Shown one piece after another: positions 62,801 through 64,000 of a DNA stretch of 64,000 bases (positions are counted from its first letter, which is position 1; the number at the start of each line of letters is the position of its first letter). The stretch covers positions 124,001 to 188,000 of the forward strand of contig NZ_JAXCJK010000002.1 of assembly GCF_035181385.1 (NCBI RefSeq). Direction: 5' to 3'. Source of the DNA: Moraxella sp035181385. Lineage in GTDB: Bacteria; Pseudomonadota; Gammaproteobacteria; Pseudomonadales; Moraxellaceae. The notes under the pieces are model-generated. The model was given only the letters and a program-made list of their open reading frames with translations, had not been told where the DNA came from and made no database searches. Position numbers and translations under genes: made by a program.

Positions 62801-64000
62801 ATGAAACGCATTCTTATCAACGCCACACACAACGAAGAAGTTCGTGTTGCACTGTGCAAAGACAATCACCTATACGACTTTGACCTAGAAAATCGCACTC
62901 GTGAACAAAAAAAAGCCAACATTTACAAAGGCCATATCACTCGTGTTGAGCCATCGCTAGAAGCGGCTTTTGTTGAATATGGCTCAGTACGACAAGGCTT
63001 TTTGCCCTTGCGTGAAATCGCTCCAGAATACTTGCATGGTAATGCACGAGAAGATAACATTAGACAGCTTTTAAAAGAAGGCGATGAAGTTATTGTACAA
63101 GTTGAAAAAGAAGAAAGAGGCAACAAGGGTGCGGCATTATCAACTTATATCTCACTGGCTGGTCGCTATCTTGTCTTAATGCCAAATAACGCCAAAGCTG
63201 GCGGTATTAGCCGTCAAATATCTGGCAAAGTCCGTGAAGAGATGAAGCAAATCATCGCAAGCCTATCCATTCCAAAAGGCATGAGCGTCATTGTACGCAC
63301 AGCAGGTCTTGGTAAAGGCTTTGAGGATTTGCAAAACGATTTGAACCATCTGTTAGACATTTGGACATCTATCCTAGATCAAAACAAAAAGCGTCCCAGC
63401 CCATGTTTGGTACATCAAGAAGCTGGCGTGGTAACTCGTGCGGTGCGTGACTATCTGCGTGATGACATTAGCGAAGTGTGGATTGACAGCGAAAACGCCT
63501 ATAACGAAGCGGCGAATTTTATCGCTGCGGTCATGCCAACTCAGCTTGATAAATTACGCAAATACACCGAATATGAGCCAATGTTTGCACGCTTTGGCAT
63601 TGAACGCCAGATTGAAACAGCCTATCAAAGAGAGGTACGCTTACCGTCTGGTGGCTCTATTGTGATTGACCAAACTGAGGCAATGGTCGCCATTGACATC
63701 AACTCATCAAGATCTACCAAGGGCTCTGATGTCTCTGAAACTGCCTACCACACCAATCTAGAAGCGGCTGACGAAATTGCACGACAGCTACGCCTAAGAG
63801 ACATGGGAGGGTTGATTGTCATTGATTTTATTGATATGGCAGATGCTCGCCATCAAAAAGATGTGGAGAAACGCCTCATTGAAGCAACTCGCCACGACCG
63901 TGCTCGTGTGCAGTTTGCCGAAATTTCTAAATTTGGTTTGATGGAGATGAGTCGTCAGCGTCTGCGTCCTTCATTAGAAGAATCCACAGGCTATATCTGC
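62801..64000 (+). CDS. rne: Ribonuclease E (5' part; gene runs off the window)
   Basis: First 400 codons. The N-terminal RNase H-like and S1 domains (GHITRVEPSLEAAFVEYG, about 46-63) are followed by the 5' sensor and the catalytic DNase I-like domain with both metal Asp motifs, VAIDINSSRSTKGSD and VIDFIDMADARHQKD. The window ends at GYIC, just at the Zn-link CPxC region. It is the main mRNA-decay endonuclease and degradosome scaffold. AAGGAACACC precedes the ATG. Whether the long C-terminal scaffold is present cannot be seen, so RNase G is not formally excluded, but rluC synteny supports rne. Confidence 0.95.
   Translation, partial: MKRILINATHNEEVRVALCKDNHLYDFDLENRTREQKKANIYKGHITRVEPSLEAAFVEYGSVRQGFLPLREIAPEYLHGNAREDNIRQLLKEGDEVIVQVEKEERGNKGAALSTYISLAGRYLVLMPNNAKAGGISRQISGKVREEMKQIIASLSIPKGMSVIVRTAGLGKGFEDLQNDLNHLLDIWTSILDQNKKRPSPCLVHQEAGVVTRAVRDYLRDDISEVWIDSENAYNEAANFIAAVMPTQLDKLRKYTEYEPMFARFGIERQIETAYQREVRLPSGGSIVIDQTEAMVAIDINSSRSTKGSDVSETAYHTNLEAADEIARQLRLRDMGGLIVIDFIDMADARHQKDVEKRLIEATRHDRARVQFAEISKFGLMEMSRQRLRPSLEESTGYIC

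Overview
The window looks like chromosome from a Moraxella-type gammaproteobacterium (Moraxellaceae). The evidence is the low G+C with A/T-rich intergenic gaps, a GDSL autotransporter esterase of the McaP type at the left edge, the protein families throughout, and divergent rluC/rne at the right edge. The species cannot be fixed from the sequence alone. Almost everything is housekeeping or metabolic. No prophage, transposase gene or CRISPR array is visible.

Left part (1-16 kb): a truncated mcaP-like esterase; trpE and polA on the minus strand; prfC on plus; and a split glycyl-tRNA synthetase locus in which glyQ and glyS are separated by about 1 kb holding a palindromic REP-like element, a relBE toxin-antitoxin pair and a 58-residue ORF. 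A PspC protein, a NAD-salvage pair (nadR without an HTH domain, then pnuC), pgsA and two identical tRNA-Gly(GCC) genes follow.

Middle (16-38 kb): a DUF3025 protein, htpG with a sigma-32-like promoter, bioF-bioC, a class II amidotransferase, homoserine kinase, a glutamate/aspartate-type ABC transporter (binding protein, two permeases, ATPase) with an internal terminator, hisF, ribH, nusB, and thiL-X-pgpA where X is a small RelA/SpoT-fold protein. A complete MacA-MacB-outer membrane lipoprotein operon, glmU and a CPBP membrane protease come next.

Right part (38-64 kb): upp, a large M16C metallopeptidase, a PepSY protein whose 3' end lies in a heptanucleotide repeat, an APC permease with a TauD-type dioxygenase, a universal stress protein, an adenosine-kinase-like PfkB protein, nfuA, a second NMN adenylyltransferase fused to Nudix, aminopeptidase P with a POT peptide transporter, a low-complexity membrane protein, lnt, yggT, proC, tilS, accA, ppx, rluC, and the first 400 codons of rne behind a long structured leader.

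Themes: NAD salvage appears twice (NadR/PnuC and NadM-Nudix). Growth-control functions are interleaved with translation and housekeeping operons (RelBE inside glyQS, a RelA/SpoT-like protein between thiL and pgpA, Ppx/GppA). Several short repeats sit at gene ends or starts. The least ordinary loci are 9.8-10.8 kb and 30.3-30.9 kb.
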